From contig NC_133659.1 of NCBI RefSeq assembly GCF_037893015.1, positions 11,487,885 to 11,551,884 of the forward strand: 64,000 nucleotides of DNA, in the 5' to 3' direction. Under the pieces are notes generated by a model. The model had not been told where the DNA came from. It did no database searches and saw only the letters and a program-made list of their open reading frames with translations. The position numbers were made by a program, and so were the translations under genes. Source of the stretch: Macrotis lagotis (lineage: Eukaryota; Chordata; Mammalia; Peramelemorphia; Peramelidae). Positions 12,701 through 26,665 of this stretch are shown in pieces; the first letter of the stretch is position 1, and each line of letters begins with the position of its first letter.

Positions 12701-15700
12701 TCTCTGTCTCTCTCTGTCTCTATCTCTCTCTCTTTCTCTGTCTCTCTCTGTCTCTCTCTGTTTCTGTCTCTGCTTCTGTTTCTTTCTATCTCTCAGTCAC
12801 TGTCTCTGTCTGTCTCTCTCTGTTTCTGTCTCTCTGTCTCTATTTCTGTCTGTCTGTCTCAGTCTCTGTGTGTGGGTGTCTGTGACTCTATTTTTGTCTC
12901 TGTCTCTGTCTCTGTCCCCTCTTTCTCACTGAATTGCGCTCTGTTGTTTGTGTGACCATGGACAAGTCAGTCCATTTCCTAGGGACTCAGTTTCCTCATC
13001 TGTATAAAGAGGAGGTTAGACTCTAAGTTCCCTGTCAGCTCTGTGATCCTCAGGCATTACAAAGGGCCCCAAACAACCATCATTAAGGTATCTAGAAGGA
13101 AGGGTGGGAAATTGTAACGACTAGAAAGGAGAATTGCCGAACAACCCTATTTCCAAAGCTTTCCCTAACTCCACATGTCAGGTCAATAATGACATTCTGT
13201 GTTTTCCTCCTCAAGTCCCTCAGTCCCTCAAAGATTTTTCTGTAGATTAGAGTGGATTCACTCCATTTGAGCACAGGCTTCCACGCTGTCCCTTTACTAC
13301 CACCGACAACCACTTCTGCGTGAGCTGTTTGATTTTATTTACCACCATCTTCCATCTCAGTCTGCCATCTCAGGTTATATGGGCACAGGACAGCTCAGGA
13401 GCTCCCTTAAGGCAATGACTTAGTCTTTGCAGAGCCAGGATCTTGTGCCCGTGACCAACACTCACTAGGGGTTAATAAATATGGAACTGGGTTTTTACCG
13501 ATATCATGATCAAAATTTCGATTGTTTTACCTATGTCATCAAGGTTAATTTGCAGGTGATCCGACTCTTCTGAGCCAAGAGCATTTGCTGCTTGGACCCA
13601 AATGGAGTACAATTTGCCACCAAGTAGTGTGTTGGTTGAAATGTTGATATACTTTGAAGTAAAATAGAGTTGCTCTTCTCCTGTCTGCAAGCTGAAACAA
13701 AACAATGAGATCAATAAGTGACCTTTAAACTGTGAATTTTGACTCTTTTGACTCCCCATGCTCATTGGGGACATCCAGATCTATAACCACGATGAGGGCA
13801 ATAGGACTCGACTTCAGTGTCTCAACATGAGTGGGTGCTGCACATTATTCCTGGGAAAAATGAATTTCTATGTAATTGGCACAAGGGAAAGAGTGGTCCT
13901 AGGTTCAAATGTGTAAGTTGGACTAGATACCATCAAAGATCCTTTTCCTCTGATCTCTCCATTCTTTTGTCATCCTGCAGCTACTTTCCTGAGATGCTTC
14001 CTTGTCTCCCATCTGTCTGTCCCTCTGCTTCTCATTTCCATTTCCCCATCCTGTTCCCATACTGTATTTGGTCCCAGCCATTTTCATTGGTTATAGTTTT
14101 ATGCATGTGTTTTCCTCTTAGAAACAGAGTATGATATATTTTTTCAAAATTAAAATTAATTTCACATTAAATGTGGCTCAATTATTTTTAGAATTCTACT
14201 GCACTATTGAAAAAAATTGGAAGCATCCTTGGTCATCTGAAACCTAATTAGATGTATGTCTACATAAACAGTTGCTGTTTCTATCTTCCTTGAGCATTGT
14301 TTTAAAACTCCATACTATAAAAGTCAGCTAGGCAGCTCTATCTACTGATAGAGCACAAGTCCTAGAGTCAGGAGGACCTGAGTTCAAATTCCATCTCAGG
14401 CACTAATACTTATCTATGTGACCTTAGGCAAGTCACTTAACCCCATTTCCTTGCAAAAAAAAAACAAAAAAACTAAACTAAACAAAACCCTATACTATAC
14501 AAGCTGGTCCAGCCTCTTACTAGAGGGATATCTGACCAAAGAATTACATTCAACTAATTAAATTAGATGATAAAGGTTTGCCAATTTTGCATTTCTAAAA
14601 ATGATTAAATTTAGAAGTATTAGTATATGTGACATTTGTTGACACTTGAAGTTGTTGGGATTAGGAGGAAAGGAACATTTTTTAAAAAAATTCTGTTCTG
14701 AAAAGAATTTGTGCCCTCATTTATGATAAGTCAGTTCTATTATAGGAAGAGGTTTCACTGGGTTTTCTTAAAGGTTTAGCCTTTATTTGACCCTGCCACC
14801 CTTCCAGTTATTCCATTCCTTTATTTCATAGCTCAACTTTGAATGAGAACTCATCATTACCACCACTCTTTTTTCTAACCACCTACTTTCCAAAGCCCTT
14901 GAGTTTCTTCCCATTTCACCCAAACCATTCAAAGATTGCCAAAACCCTTTTTTTAGGTAAAGCCAGGGAGGTGCCTTTGGTCTCATCTCATCTTCATGAT
15001 CTTCTCTGTTGAATTTAGCCATGCCCTTCTTGGAATTTTCCAGTTCAAGACTATATAATCCCTATTCAGATAATACCGACCCCCCACAAGATCTTCCTTC
15101 CTCAGAATTGAAATTTCTTAGCTTGGCTACTGAGAAACATCCAACACGGCTCTATTCTCCCTCCTCCCTGCTCTTCTCTACCACTCCGCAGCAATAGCCA
15201 TGATACGCCATTCCTGATTCAAGATTGGATGTGGTTAACAAATCCTTGTTGATATGTGCCCATTCATTGTTTAGGCACTGGGAAATACAACAATCCAAGA
15301 GAAATCATCCCTGCCCTCAGGAAGCTTACATTCTCCTTGGGGTAAGGATGAAAGATATAATATGCATGCAAGTAAGTTTGTGGAAAAAGCATAAAAATAA
15401 AAAAAATTTCCATGGTCAGGGGAGCACTACTGGGGAAAACAGGAAGGCTTCTTGAAGTAGGTGGTCTTTGAATGAAGGTTTGAGGGGAATGAGATTTTCT
15501 AAGCATTGGCTACCCACCAGTCTTTGCTCCCTCTTCAAATTATTTTGTAGGTACTTTTAAAATCTATCTTTGTACATCTTATATGTCCCCCTCCTCCAGT
15601 AAAATGCAAGGCCCTTGAAGGCAGGCAGAGACTGTTTTTCATTTTTTGTTTTTGTAAATCCAGTACCTTAGCATAGTGCCTTCTAAATAGTTAGTACTTA

Positions 15701-16222
15701 ATGAATGCGTGTCAACTGATTGACTTTATGGTTTTTAAAACTGTTGGCTTTTGTGTTTCTATACTAATGCATGGAATTTACCTTTAATTGCATTTACTTC
15801 AAAGCCCCAAAGTTGACTTTCTAATCTAATTGATGCTAAACAACATGAACTCCTTATCTGCTGCTCAATGAGATATCTTACATGAGAACAGAAACATGGC
15901 GGACCACGAGGTAAGCAAAGTAGGGCACCTCGGAACATTTCCCCTGTTACACAAACTAGAGCAAAGATGTGTTCTAAATTGGTTTGTGGCTTGTACTTTT
16001 TTGACCACATACACCGAGACCACAAGATAGAACTGAAACAAGGCTCTGAGCATAATTGTGTTAACCATAACCACCAATGAAAGAGTTCTACTTTTTAAAA
16101 AAAGCTGATTCCCCTCCATTAGCACCTCAGCCACACCTAATAATGTATCATGTATATATGAACTGCAAGTGACTAGAAAACAAGACTTGTCCTCACTTTC
16201 CCCCCCAGAATTAAATATTCAA

Positions 16223-16297
<75 letters not shown>

Positions 16298-19200
16298 CCT
16301 CTCCCTCCCTCTTTCTTTCTCTCTCTCAACTACAGAAAGTCTATAGAAGTTCATAAAAAAGAGGGCATGAGGCCCAAATTATCTTAAGAGTAATTCAATA
16401 TGAAACTGGAAGAACAAATAGATGAAAAGTGAAATAGATATGTCAGCATTTCGTTTTTGCTCATCATTTCATTTTTACCATCAATGATGGCAGATTGACC
16501 ATCTTTGAACACAATAACCTGCTCCCAGATATCTTACAGGGGAAGAGGAAAATGGTACTGAAGAAAGTGAAAGTGGAAGGAAGGAAGGAGATCCCGATAT
16601 CTGAAATACCCACTGTAGGTGGCATAGTCTTGAGGGTATTGAACAAATGGTTCTCAAGATACTGGGAAAACGGGGATGATATTGAACTATTAGGACCTGA
16701 TAGATGGCACAGTTGATAGAAACTGAGCCTGGAATCAGGAAGACCTGAGTTCAAATTCAGCTTCAGATACTTCCTGTGTAATGGTAAGCAAGTCACTTAA
16801 CCCGTCTGCCTCAGTTTCCTCAACTGTAAAACAGGGGTCATCTTAGTGCCTGCCTCCTAGAGCCATTGTGAGAATCAAATGATATATTTGTAAAGAATTT
16901 AAAATATACGTTAGTACTTAATAGTGAGTACTCGTTTCCTAGTGTATGGCACCTACAAAGGATCCTTGTTATTTTTCTTCCTAATGGAAAACAAAAGTAG
17001 CGCAGCCCTCCCAGGGCTGTTGTGGGGCTCCTAGCTGTTGTATCTAATGGGCCTGTTGCCACTCGTTGTCGCAGGAGAGAGCCCCAAACAAGCACGTGTT
17101 GATGGGAAGAGGACAATGGCGGTGTCACTGTTTGGTAGGACCAACTCTCTGAATAGATGGGGACTAGGTGAAGTCAGTGAGAGAGCTCCTAGAAGGGACA
17201 AGGGAAAGGATGGCAACAACCACCATGCATTTATTTTGTAGATATTGGCCAGATGGACAGAGTGCTAGCCTTGGGACCATGAAGAGTTGTCCTCTAGTCT
17301 CAACTAAGACATCCTTGGCTGTGTGACAGTAGAGAAGTCAAATGATGTCTCACTGCCCTGAGCTACCCTCTAAGACTCAAACTTGCAGGCCCTGATGTGC
17401 TTTAGGGGAGGGAGTCTCTTCACCCTGTTGTTACACTATACTAACATAAAATAGATATTTTTTTACTAATGAAATTGCAGATCCAATCCTTATTTCTATG
17501 TATCTCCCTATGTATACATTCTCTTCTCTGTTAGAATGTATGCAGCTTCCCATCCCAGGACTTAGCCAGTATCTGGCACATCATCGACCTTTAATACCAG
17601 GTGGTTGTTTGACTGATTCATATAACAAAGACAATTTCATCCCATTCACAGTTTCAGCAGAGAGTCGGCTCTGAGATAGCCCAGGAAGACTCACACAGCT
17701 GTGGAAGGAGCCCTGTTTTTCCACATCACCAGTGAAAATTTTGGTGTGGCCTAATGGTAGAAAGACATGCACCAGGGCTTTACTGGAACACTGAGGTAGG
17801 CAGGTTGGATGAAGCATGGAAGCTCAGATCTGTGCCCGGGCCCTCATGATGGCCAAGAGCTAGAGGAGCCCAATGCTCCGAGGTCAATCACTAGGCCAGT
17901 CCTGCCCAACCTGAGCAGGTGATCAGTCTGGGACAAATGAGAAACAAGTAAGTAGGGATCCAGACCCATGATTCCTTCAATGTGGGGAACTTTTGGTAAG
18001 GAGATTCTCTTTACAGATTTGTAACAGCATAATTATAAGTATGATAAGATATGATGTGATATAATAATATATTACAATATGATATAACATGACATCATAT
18101 AATATTGTAATCATCTGTAATTAGAGTCTCAAAGAATTTCCTAGAACAGAAGAATCAAACATGATTCTACCTCTACTACCTTCAGTCTGCCGAGCCAGAT
18201 TAAGATGAAATGGGGAGATATTTAACAAAATAACTAAAAATAAAACACAACATAGATAATCTTCATAGGTGACTTTCGAAGTCACTGTGTGGCTCCCAAG
18301 GCTTGGTTTGACACCCTGGACCTACAACCCTGAGACCAAACGGAATCAGTCTGACACAACCCCATATGAACTGCTTGAAGACAATTTTCACATCCACTGG
18401 AGGATCTTCTTTCCCAGGTTAAACTTCCTCAGGATTATCATCTTTCATGAACTCCAGACCGTTTCCCTTCTAAATTCTCCTACCCTGGACACTCTCCAGC
18501 TTATTAGCTTCCTTCCTAAAGCACCATGTCCAAAACAGATGCATCCAAAGGCACTCATGATATGGATTATGGTGGGACTTTGTTGAGTGTTCATTGACTG
18601 AATGAGGGGTGACTCAAGATGTAACCTGGGCTAGAACTCACCTCTTCACATGCACGGTGTATTTGGTGTTGAGGTAGGTAGGAGTCCCTGTATCCCAAGT
18701 ACATGTCATGTTGCCGGAATGTTCATAAATGTGGCATGTTAAATTGACAGGAACAGATGGAGGATCTGCAAGAAGACACATCCCCTGGACTATTCAGAGA
18801 CAGAATCAAGAACCTAATCTCTTAGTAAGACGACCCATGAAATGGATGAAAATGTGACATTCTTTCAGTCTGGTTAAAGTCAAATAATATTTGTGATTCC
18901 ATTGCCTAAATCAAGAACTCCAGTTCACTCATAACAGTAAGGATCATGAGGGGAACATCAGGAAATCTAGGTTCTGAGCCCAGCTCTGCCCTAACTAGTT
19001 GTGTGAGCCCCAGTTTCCTCATCTATAAAGTAAGGTGTTGGATAGAGGGCTGGCAAGGAAGAGTCCTCTGGTGCCAGAGAACAAATGAAACATTCTCAGC
19101 TGTGTTTTGATGGAAAAATGTGGCTCTCCAGGTCTGGAAGGCTGCCTACTCTGACAGAAGTTCAGCTCTTTGATGTAATATCCATTTGAGTTCCTCTCTA

Positions 19201-19590
19201 GTGTGCCCCTTGTTAGGGTAAAGAGAAGATGAGGACAAAGAAGTAAGGAAAGTGCATCACTGCTCCTGATAATGGTCCAGAAACAGGGAAAGGACAGAGG
19301 AGGAGGAAGGAACAGGACCTTCTATGTGACTCAGCTGCAGTGTCTGCAGGGAACAAGACCCTCCTGGACTTTCATTTCTCCACTCCAGCCAGTTCTGCTT
19401 TGGGTTTCTCCATTTGCCTTTTGCCTCCAGTACTGATCTTCTTTTCCTCTTCTCTGACTCTCTGTCTCCTGAATATGTCTTTGCCTCTGTCTATGTCTTT
19501 CTGCCTCTCTCTCTCTGTCTCCCTGTCTCCCTATCTCCTTGTCTCTCAGTCTCTCAGTCTCTCTGTCTCTGTCTCTCTCTGTCTCCTGCC

Positions 19591-19643
<53 letters not shown>

Positions 19644-19752
19644 GCCTTTCTCTGCCTGTCTGTCTCTATCTCTCTGTGTGTGTCTCTGCCTCTCTCTGTG
19701 TCTGTCTCTCTGTGTCTGTCTCTGTGTCTCTGTGTCTGTCTCTGTCTGTCTC

Positions 19753-19815
<63 letters not shown>

Positions 19816-22800
19816 GTCCCCTCTCCCTCTCCTTCTATCCCTCTCCCTCCCCCACCTCTTCTCCTCTCTCTCTCCCTCCTCTCTCTCCTTCCTTCCCTCC
19901 TAATATCTGAGAACTCCCTCTGTAGTGGAAAACTTTGCTACTCTATTCCAATCCTATTAAAGTTTCTTCTCTTCTCAAAATGGCAAGAAATAACAAATGG
20001 AAAACAGTCAAGGCTTTAGGACAGTGGCACAGGATCTGTGTGTGACAGAATTTGACTATATATGGAGCAACTTGATGCATCGGCAAGGAATTTATGGAGC
20101 TGTGACATTAGCTGCACATGATGACAAATGGTATATGTAAAGGTCTTTGCTAATGGCTTCTTGGTGGGCCTTTGGGAGGACACACAGAAACATGCAAACA
20201 TCATATAAGAATGGAATGTGGGGGGGGTGTTTAGAAAATGCAGATAGAGTCTGGATCTGTGATAGGTTTCATTGGTACAAGGAGCTTCCAAGTAAAGAAA
20301 CTCTAGCTCCCAAAATAGGTCTGCCCCTGCATCTATTCCATTAGAGCTACTTGGATCACTGAGCAGTTAATTAATTGACTTGCCAAGGACCACGGCAATT
20401 AATGTGTATCAGAGATAATGTCTGAACCAAACCTTCTCAGTTTCAAGATTATCCATTACCATATGACACATGATAGAAGAGTCAATGCAAGCAGATATAA
20501 TATATCATAAGAAAAAATTAATATGAAGACAGAAAAGCATCAAAAAGACTTATGAAATGATAAAGAGGAAACAAAACCAGGAAAATCTGGTATATAATGA
20601 CTACAACAATGTAAATAGAAAAAAAATAAAAAGATACTGAATATCATCATTTTAATGACTACATCTGACTCCAGGGAAAGAATGAGAAAATATACCTCCC
20701 TCCTTTCTTTAGAGAACCAAGGGATGATGGGTATGGATCACTGCCTACACTAAAGGACTTAGTTGACTCGTTTAATTCTGCTGAATTTCTTCTTTCTCCT
20801 CTTTTTAAATTTTTTTAAATTCTTTGTTAAAAGGAGGGCTTGATGAAGAGAGGAGAGAGAGGAGTATATTTGGCAACACAATGAAAGCATAAAACATTTT
20901 AATTATAAAAGTTTATAATGCTTGAACCAACAACTGTTAGGAAATAGAATTTACTGTAAAATCAGGGCTACACATCATGGGGAAATTTGTTTGTGAAACA
21001 GTAAGAAGGAGAAAGTAATGAATTCCTGAGTTGCTCAACCCCCTAGAATATAAATCTGTTGAGTAGTAGCATCATAAATAAAATGAAGAAAAGTATAGAG
21101 CACTCGAAGCCAATGTAAAACCACTGACTCTGAGCCAGTGGATTAGATCTATACTGAAGCTCCCTCCCTGCCATTTCCCAGTGCTGAGAGGCAACAAGGC
21201 ACACCAGGTCAAGCACTGGACTCAGAGTCAGGACAATCTGGTTTCATCAACCTCTTTTGACACAAGGTGTGGGATTCTGGGCAAGTTACAAAACCAATCT
21301 GAGTTTCAACTTAGTTGTAAAACTGGATCCTAGGATCTTAGATCTGGAAAGGATTCAATATCTCTTCTTTATAGCTGAGTAAACTGAGGCTCAGAGACAT
21401 TAGGTGACTCACCTAAGATCACACAAGTGTAAGCTGCAGAAACAGGTCTTTTGAGTCCAAATTCAGCTTCTTTCCATGTTTGCAATTATTCTCCTCTAAT
21501 TACTAGAACAATATATAATAAATAATAATAATAATAATAATAATATGTCCATTCTTGGTTCCAGGGAATTCAAAGACTACTATTTCTGGTTGTGACTTAA
21601 AATAGAAAACATGAAGCCATACTCCACAAAGAGTCATACGTATTGAAAAATTCCTAACCCCTAACTTTTACTCAGGACTCCTATTACACATGGGCAGCAA
21701 TTCACAAGCTGACCTAAGGGTTTATAGCGAAATTCAACTCTTTTTCCCATCCTTACCATGCCAAAGATAACTAAAAGGGAGAAATTTCTTAGCCTGGGGG
21801 CAGCTAGGTGGCACAATGAATAGAGCACCAGCCCTGGAGTCAGGAGGACTTGAGTTCAAATCTAGCCCCAGACACTTAATAATGACCTTGGACAAGTTAC
21901 CTAACCTCCACTGTCTTGCAAAAAAACTAAAAAAAAAAGGGAAAGAAAGAAAGAAAGAGAAAAGAAAAGAAAAGAAATTAGTTAGTCTGAAACTGTAGTG
22001 TGACAAATCTGTAATAGTAGGTAGCTAGAAAACTCAGGGAAGCAAAAGGTACTGGGACAGTATACTAGTGTGTAGATTTTCTACTAGATCTGAAGAAAAA
22101 GGTACTGGCATCCAACTGTGGCCAGTTTTCTTTTCTCCAAAAGTAACTGAGGGCAGAGATTAAGTTTGGAAAAATATAAATTTCCCAATGTGGGAGGAAG
22201 TTGAGACATTTTTGAGGATAAACTACTCTGAGAAATGACATTCAAAGGGGAAGGAGTCAGAAAGTGAGCAATAAGGGAATATAAGGAAAAGAGACTGAAA
22301 TTGCCAAAGATTTCAGTAAAACTTGATTATTGGAACTGATTGATCATAAGCAGGTAAAATTAACAGGGAAGATATTAATGATATTAATAACAGAAGAGGC
22401 TATTGCTTCCAGATTTCCTAAATGAGACCAGATATGGATGAATAAATATTATAAGACTAAAAAAATCAATACTTGTTGAACTGTGGCTTCAGCAAGATGG
22501 TCCTGGTTAGTTTAAAGAGAGATAAGAATCATGAATGATTTTTCAAAATGATGATATAGAGGTCGACATGGCAATGAATATCTGGTAATATAACTAATAT
22601 ACTATAGTAAAAAAAAACTTGAGATTTCCAGGAATGCATTTTAAAAATATTATTCTTCCTTGGACTACTTAAAGTATCATTTATTTATTTATTTAGTCCA
22701 GATTATCGGAATTCACAGAGGGGAACTTATAGAATTTTTACAATTAGCTAATAGAGGCTCAGGTCACCAGCCCTCTGCTGGAGCTCTGACTAGAAGCATG

Positions 22801-24724
22801 CCTATAGTTGTGCTGCCCAGACCCAAATCATGAACAGAACCCTTCAAAGCTCGGTCCAAGAGGGCAGTGAGTAGACAATGCCCAGGACTGGGGTGAAGTA
22901 AGATAATACCAAAGCATCCAAAAAATTTAAAGATGCAGAAAATTGTATATCTCTAAATACTTTCTTCAGCAACAGAAAGAACAAACCAACAAATCTGACA
23001 GACGCCTAAAACAAACTAGGAAACCAACACAATAACTAACCCCAATTAAACATAAACATAGAAATTCTGAGGCAACTAGGTGACTCAGTGGATAGAACTC
23101 TGGGCCTGAACACTTGAGTTCAAATCTAGATTCGTATATTCACTGGTTCTGCAAGTCGGAGCAAGTCCCTTAACCAGTGTCTACCCCACTTTCCTTAACT
23201 GTAAAATGGGAATAATAATAACTGCCTTCCAGAATTGTTGTCAGAACCGAATGAGATAATGTTTGTAAAAAACAGTCTAGTGCTGGCGCACAGCACAATA
23301 AATGCTGCCTGTTATTTGTAAAACTCTTGGTCTAGTGCTGGCGCACAGCATAATAAATGCTGCCTGTTATTGTCACTATTATTTAAATCATATTAACCAC
23401 ACTGAAGTCGCAATGAATTTAAAATAAATCAGGAACTAATTTTTGGAAAAAATCGTAAAATAAATTCAACATTTAGTTTGATTAAAAAAAAGAGCAGAAG
23501 GGGCGGCTAGGTGGCGTAGTGGATAAAGCACTGGCCCTGGAGTCAGGAGTACCTGGGTTCAAATCCGGTCTCAGACACTTAATCATTACCTAGCTGTGTG
23601 GCCTTGGCCAAGTCACTTAACCCCATTTGCCTTAAAAAAAAAAAAACCTAAAAAAAATAAAAAAGAGCAGAAAAGCAAATTATCAGTAATGATGAAAAAA
23701 ATCTCAAGAAATGAAGATGAAATAAATTAAATTGCTATAAACTATCTTACCTAATTCAATGCCAATAAAATGACAACTTAAATGAAATAGAGAAATATTT
23801 ACGAAATATAAAATGACTAGATTGATAGAAATAAGAAAAATAAGCGGCTCAATCCAAAAAACAGTAGAGTAAACCATGAAAGAAGTCACAACTTAAGACA
23901 AAATAGATTTACAAGAAAACTCTAGTATTTAAAGAGCAATTAATTCCAATAATATACAAACTGTTTCCAAAAATAGGAAAAGAAAGGCTCCTGCTAAGTT
24001 CTCTTACTTAGGTAACCCATAGCCCTAATTTTATAGGAAAGAAAACTGAGACCTAAAGAGATTACATGAGTGACCCAGATCCATATAACTAATGACTAAG
24101 AAAGAGTTTGAACCCAGAGTTTGAACAATGTCAAGCCTAGAACTAAAAAAAGTGGAACAAACATACTTCTTCTCTTGCCTCATAGTCAACTGTTCTAATT
24201 TTAAAAACAAAACCAGGTTTGTTTTCATGCCTCCATAGAAGTTACCATGACTTTTTAAAAAAAAATGGACCCAATTATCTCTCATTAAGGAAAAAAATAT
24301 TGGATGCATTTTTTTTTCATTTTTGCACAGAGGCCTGGTATCTTATGCTTCCTGAGGAGGTGGAGAAGCTAAATGAATGTGCACAGAGCTCAGTCATCCA
24401 CCTGCTCTATGATACCTCTCTGTGGTTTCCATTTCCAGAATTCAGAGCATTTCAGGATGTTCACTCTGCAAATTTGTTTAAATCATATGTGAAAACCCAT
24501 TTTGCTCCTCTTGATATTGCTAATTAAGTGAGAAATTATATTTTCCATCATCTTTTGAATCTAAGATGTATTGCCTTCCTACCCTGTCTACACTTAGTGA
24601 AAGATTAGGTAGCAGAACCAAGGTTGGCACCTTGTCAATAGGAAGAGTCACTGGTTATCAACTGTTGATCTTCTGGGAGACTGGTAAGGAGCATTGATCA
24701 ACTTTGGTGAGCCAGATGTGACAA

Positions 24725-24776
<52 letters not shown>

Positions 24777-26621
24777 TGAGACTTGTCTAGGCAGTGGGGA
24801 GGGGAAAGACAATGATACCAACTGCCTAAGTTGATCAGGTCCTTACACCATCCTACCCAATCTGCTCCTACAAGAATATATTAGGCAGCTATTATATTAG
24901 AAAATAGAAATGCAAAGACAAAACAAAAATCCCTGACAACAGAAGCCTTATGTGTTGACTCATTTTGCTGTCTTCTATATGGGTACAGTCCTTAAAGTCA
25001 TAACTTTGAGTTGGGAAAAACCCAGATGAGGACACGGAATCATAAATCTTGAGAGGGAGAGAAGCTAGGTGGATAAAGCACCAGCCCTGGAGGCAGGAGG
25101 ACCTGAGTTCAAATCTGCCCTCAGACACTTAGTAATTGAGCTGAGTGACCTTGGACAAGTCATTTAACCCCATTGCCTTAATTTAAAAAAATAAATCTCA
25201 AGAGGGAAGGAACCTCAGAGGGCATGTGATTCTGCCCCCCTCATTTTGCAGATGGGAAAGGTGAGTCAGAGGTAAGTGAAGTGATATAAACAGTCAAGGT
25301 CACACAGATTATAAGTGACCAAGCCAAGATTTAAGCTTAGGTTCCTGATGAGCAATCCAGTTCTTATAACCTTACGGAATGAGAAAATTAGATCGATTTT
25401 GAAGTAATAGGAGTTAACATATATACGTAGGACTTGATGGTTTCCAAAGATGTGCCTTGTTATGTAAGATTTTACCCAGTTATAAACTGCAGCAAATATT
25501 ATTATTGAGCTAATAGAAACACAAAAATCCCTTTTCTAGGATTTCTGTGAAGAGAATGGATAGAAATCACTTTATATTTTTTATTTCTTTAAGGTAATGG
25601 GTTAAGTGACTTGCCCAAGGTCACACAGTTAGGCAATTATTAAGTGTCTGAGACTACATCTGAACTCAGGAACTCCTGATTCCAGGGAAAGTGCTCTATC
25701 CACTGCACCACCTAGCTGCCCCTTAGAAATCACTTCAGATAAGAATGCATGGATGGGTTGAAATTGGCACCAGTGGAAGAAAAAGCTACCCCCACCTGAG
25801 AGAACACTGATCCTGAAGAAGTTGTTAAGTGGAGTCAAATGAGCTTTTCATTGTCCTACCTAGAATTTTCAGGAATACTGATAGGGATAGGGTGTGACAA
25901 TTAAGGAATGCAATGGATAGAGTGCCAGGAAGGCCCAAATTCCAATTCTGCCTCAGTTGCTAGCTGTGTGATCTGGGCAAGTGATTCAATAGATAGAAAA
26001 GTTTCCTTTTCTATAAAATTGAGCTAATTATAGCATAAGATATAGTCTATATAATGAGATAGTCTATATAAAGTGTTTTGCAAACCTTCAGGCATGAATA
26101 TAAATTCTATTATTATTAAAAAAATTTAAACATTAAATTTGTTTAAATATTAAACTTTTTTCTGTTTATTTCTGCTGTGGTTCTCCCAATACATTTGAAC
26201 ATGGGGTGGTTTCCAATACTTACAGCCAGAAGTAATGTCTTTTCCACAAATAAACTTCTCTCTACCGTGCCTGAGACATTTCACCACACAGAAGACTTGG
26301 GCCTGGGGCTCACGGAAGTTGCTAAACTGTAGCCGAGCTGTCGTTTGGTTGATTTTTGCCATTTGAAACTTATTCTCAGTTCCATTACTGCTTTTATAGA
26401 GGTGAAAGTCCTTTGGTAGGCAGCTTCGTAAAGCTGACTGGCAAATGATGGAGATGGTCAACCCCATCTTAAGGACTGGCGCTGGCTCCACCCAGACTCG
26501 GCCCCAGCAAGTGACAGTTGTAATTCCTGAGAAGAAGGGACAAGAGAATGGGGAATGATAAAGAATAGAATGTCACCTTAGATGCCTGGGAGGGCGGCTG
26601 AATGATTGGGCATTTGAAAGT

Positions 26622-26665
<44 letters not shown>

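Noticed and set aside
18269-18586. 105-codon plus-strand ORF
   Set aside because: Overlaps CR1/L3-like 3' wording and has no conserved domain.
19340-20019. Ser/Leu/Cys-rich ORFs up to 201 codons
   Set aside because: They are translations of a TCTG/TCTC microsatellite.
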